From Parvibaculum sp963975745 (GTDB lineage Bacteria; Pseudomonadota; Alphaproteobacteria; Parvibaculales; Parvibaculaceae), in assembly GCF_963975745.1 (NCBI RefSeq), contig NZ_CAXBIB010000005.1, positions 1-64,000 of the forward strand: a DNA stretch of 64,000 bases, written 5' to 3'. The translations under genes were made by a program, and so were the position numbers. This document shows positions 63,684 through 64,000 of the stretch, piece by piece (within the stretch, counting starts at the first letter, position 1; each line of letters begins with the position of its first letter). The notes beneath the pieces are model-generated. The model saw only the letters and a list, made by a program, of their open reading frames with translations. It had not been told where the DNA came from and made no database searches.

Positions 63684-64000
63684 TCAGTTGATCTTCTGCG
63701 CGTTGCGCCCCGCCAGGCGCCGGCAGATCTCGTCGAGCTGCTCCAGTGTCTTGTAGGCGATGGTCACCTGCCCGCCCTTGTCGCCGGAAAAGGAAATCTC
63801 GACCTTGAGACCGAGCTGGTCGGAAATGTTCTTTTCCAGCGCCAGCGTGTCGGCATCCTTCTCTGCCTTGGGCAGCGATTTCGGCCGCGTCGCCGAACCG
63901 GGCGCTTCGGATTTGCGCGTCAGCGCTTCCGCCTCGCGCACCGACAATCCCTTGGCGACGATCTCGCGCGCCATCTCCTCGGCCCGCGCCTGCCCGATCA
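63684..64000 (-). CDS. parB: chromosome partitioning protein ParB (3' part)
   Basis: C-terminal part only; the gene continues past the window edge. It contains IGQARAEEMAREIVAKGLSVREAEAL, a linker, and the dimerisation domain LALEKNISDQLGLKVEISFSGDKGGQVTIAYKTLEQLDEICRRL. ParB binds parS and spreads on DNA, loading SMC and acting with ParA to segregate origins; a parA gene is expected beyond the edge. Convergent with holA. Confidence 0.93.
   Translation of the reverse strand, partial: IGQARAEEMAREIVAKGLSVREAEALTRKSEAPGSATRPKSLPKAEKDADTLALEKNISDQLGLKVEISFSGDKGGQVTIAYKTLEQLDEICRRLAGRNAQKIN

Overview
The window is a GC-rich, gene-dense stretch of an alphaproteobacterial chromosome. Supporting signs are the LON-domain/Trm112/DUF971 set behind a YbbN-type thioredoxin, a DUF1674 (SdhAF4-type) gene beside htpX, DUF3576-leuS-lptE-holA running towards parB, a CenR-like response regulator, and CtrA-like TTAA-N7-TTAA spacing. 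The mix of P450, amidase, sterol-desaturase-like and sulfotransferase genes would suit a Parvibaculum-like member of the Hyphomicrobiales; that taxonomic guess is inference.

Layout. 0.3-2.3 kb: acetyl-CoA synthetase. 2.4-3.5 kb: a lower-GC toxin-antitoxin pair of the VapBC45 type. 3.7-7.7 kb: a 23-residue membrane peptide, a secreted nuclease, SdhAF4, HtpX, RsmB and a methyltransferase. 7.7-17.7 kb: FkbM methyltransferase, rpe, a heparinase-II/III-like protein, a thioesterase, purH, a TylF-like methyltransferase, two tandem MFS transporters and a SEC-C protein. 17.8-22.6 kb: tRNA-Gly(GCC) with promoter and terminator, a prolyl-tRNA editing-domain protein, DUF4345, the YbbN/LON/Trm112/DUF971 run and a UbiH-family hydroxylase. 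22.7-27.6 kb: cytochrome P450, amidase and a PQQ dehydrogenase with a fused cytochrome c.

28.0-33.1 kb is a nitrogen island: three different ammonium transporters and one PII gene. Three near-identical sigma-54-like promoters, each with an NtrC-like site about 95-115 bp upstream, precede amtB1, glnK-amtB2 and amtB3. 33.2-38.1 kb: a DapC-like aminotransferase, ftsK and a LolA-like protein behind a CtrA-like box. 38.2-43.9 kb: a PuuD-like hydrolase overlapping a PuuA/GlnT-like synthetase, an apparently frameshifted small membrane gene, a sterol-desaturase-like protein divergent from a TetR regulator, and a putrescine-type class III aminotransferase.

44.3-56.7 kb: a hypothetical gene, exonuclease III, a second TetR regulator behind two tandem palindromes and a Pho-box-like array, two thioesterases, a cyclic-nucleotide-binding protein, a SnoaL-like protein, a TPR-sulfotransferase upstream of a CenR-like regulator, an L,D-transpeptidase, YggS, a ThiE-like protein and three tandem sulfotransferases. 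56.9-64.0 kb: porin, then DUF3576-leuS-lptE-holA, and the 3' part of parB at the edge. A triple Pho-box-like array lies between holA and parB, where no protein gene explains it.

No CRISPR array, rRNA, prophage or insertion sequence was seen. The strongest unexplained signals are regulatory: the three-promoter nitrogen regulon, a 42-bp dyad before amtB3, two Pho-box-like arrays and the TAGGG/CCCTA palindromes.
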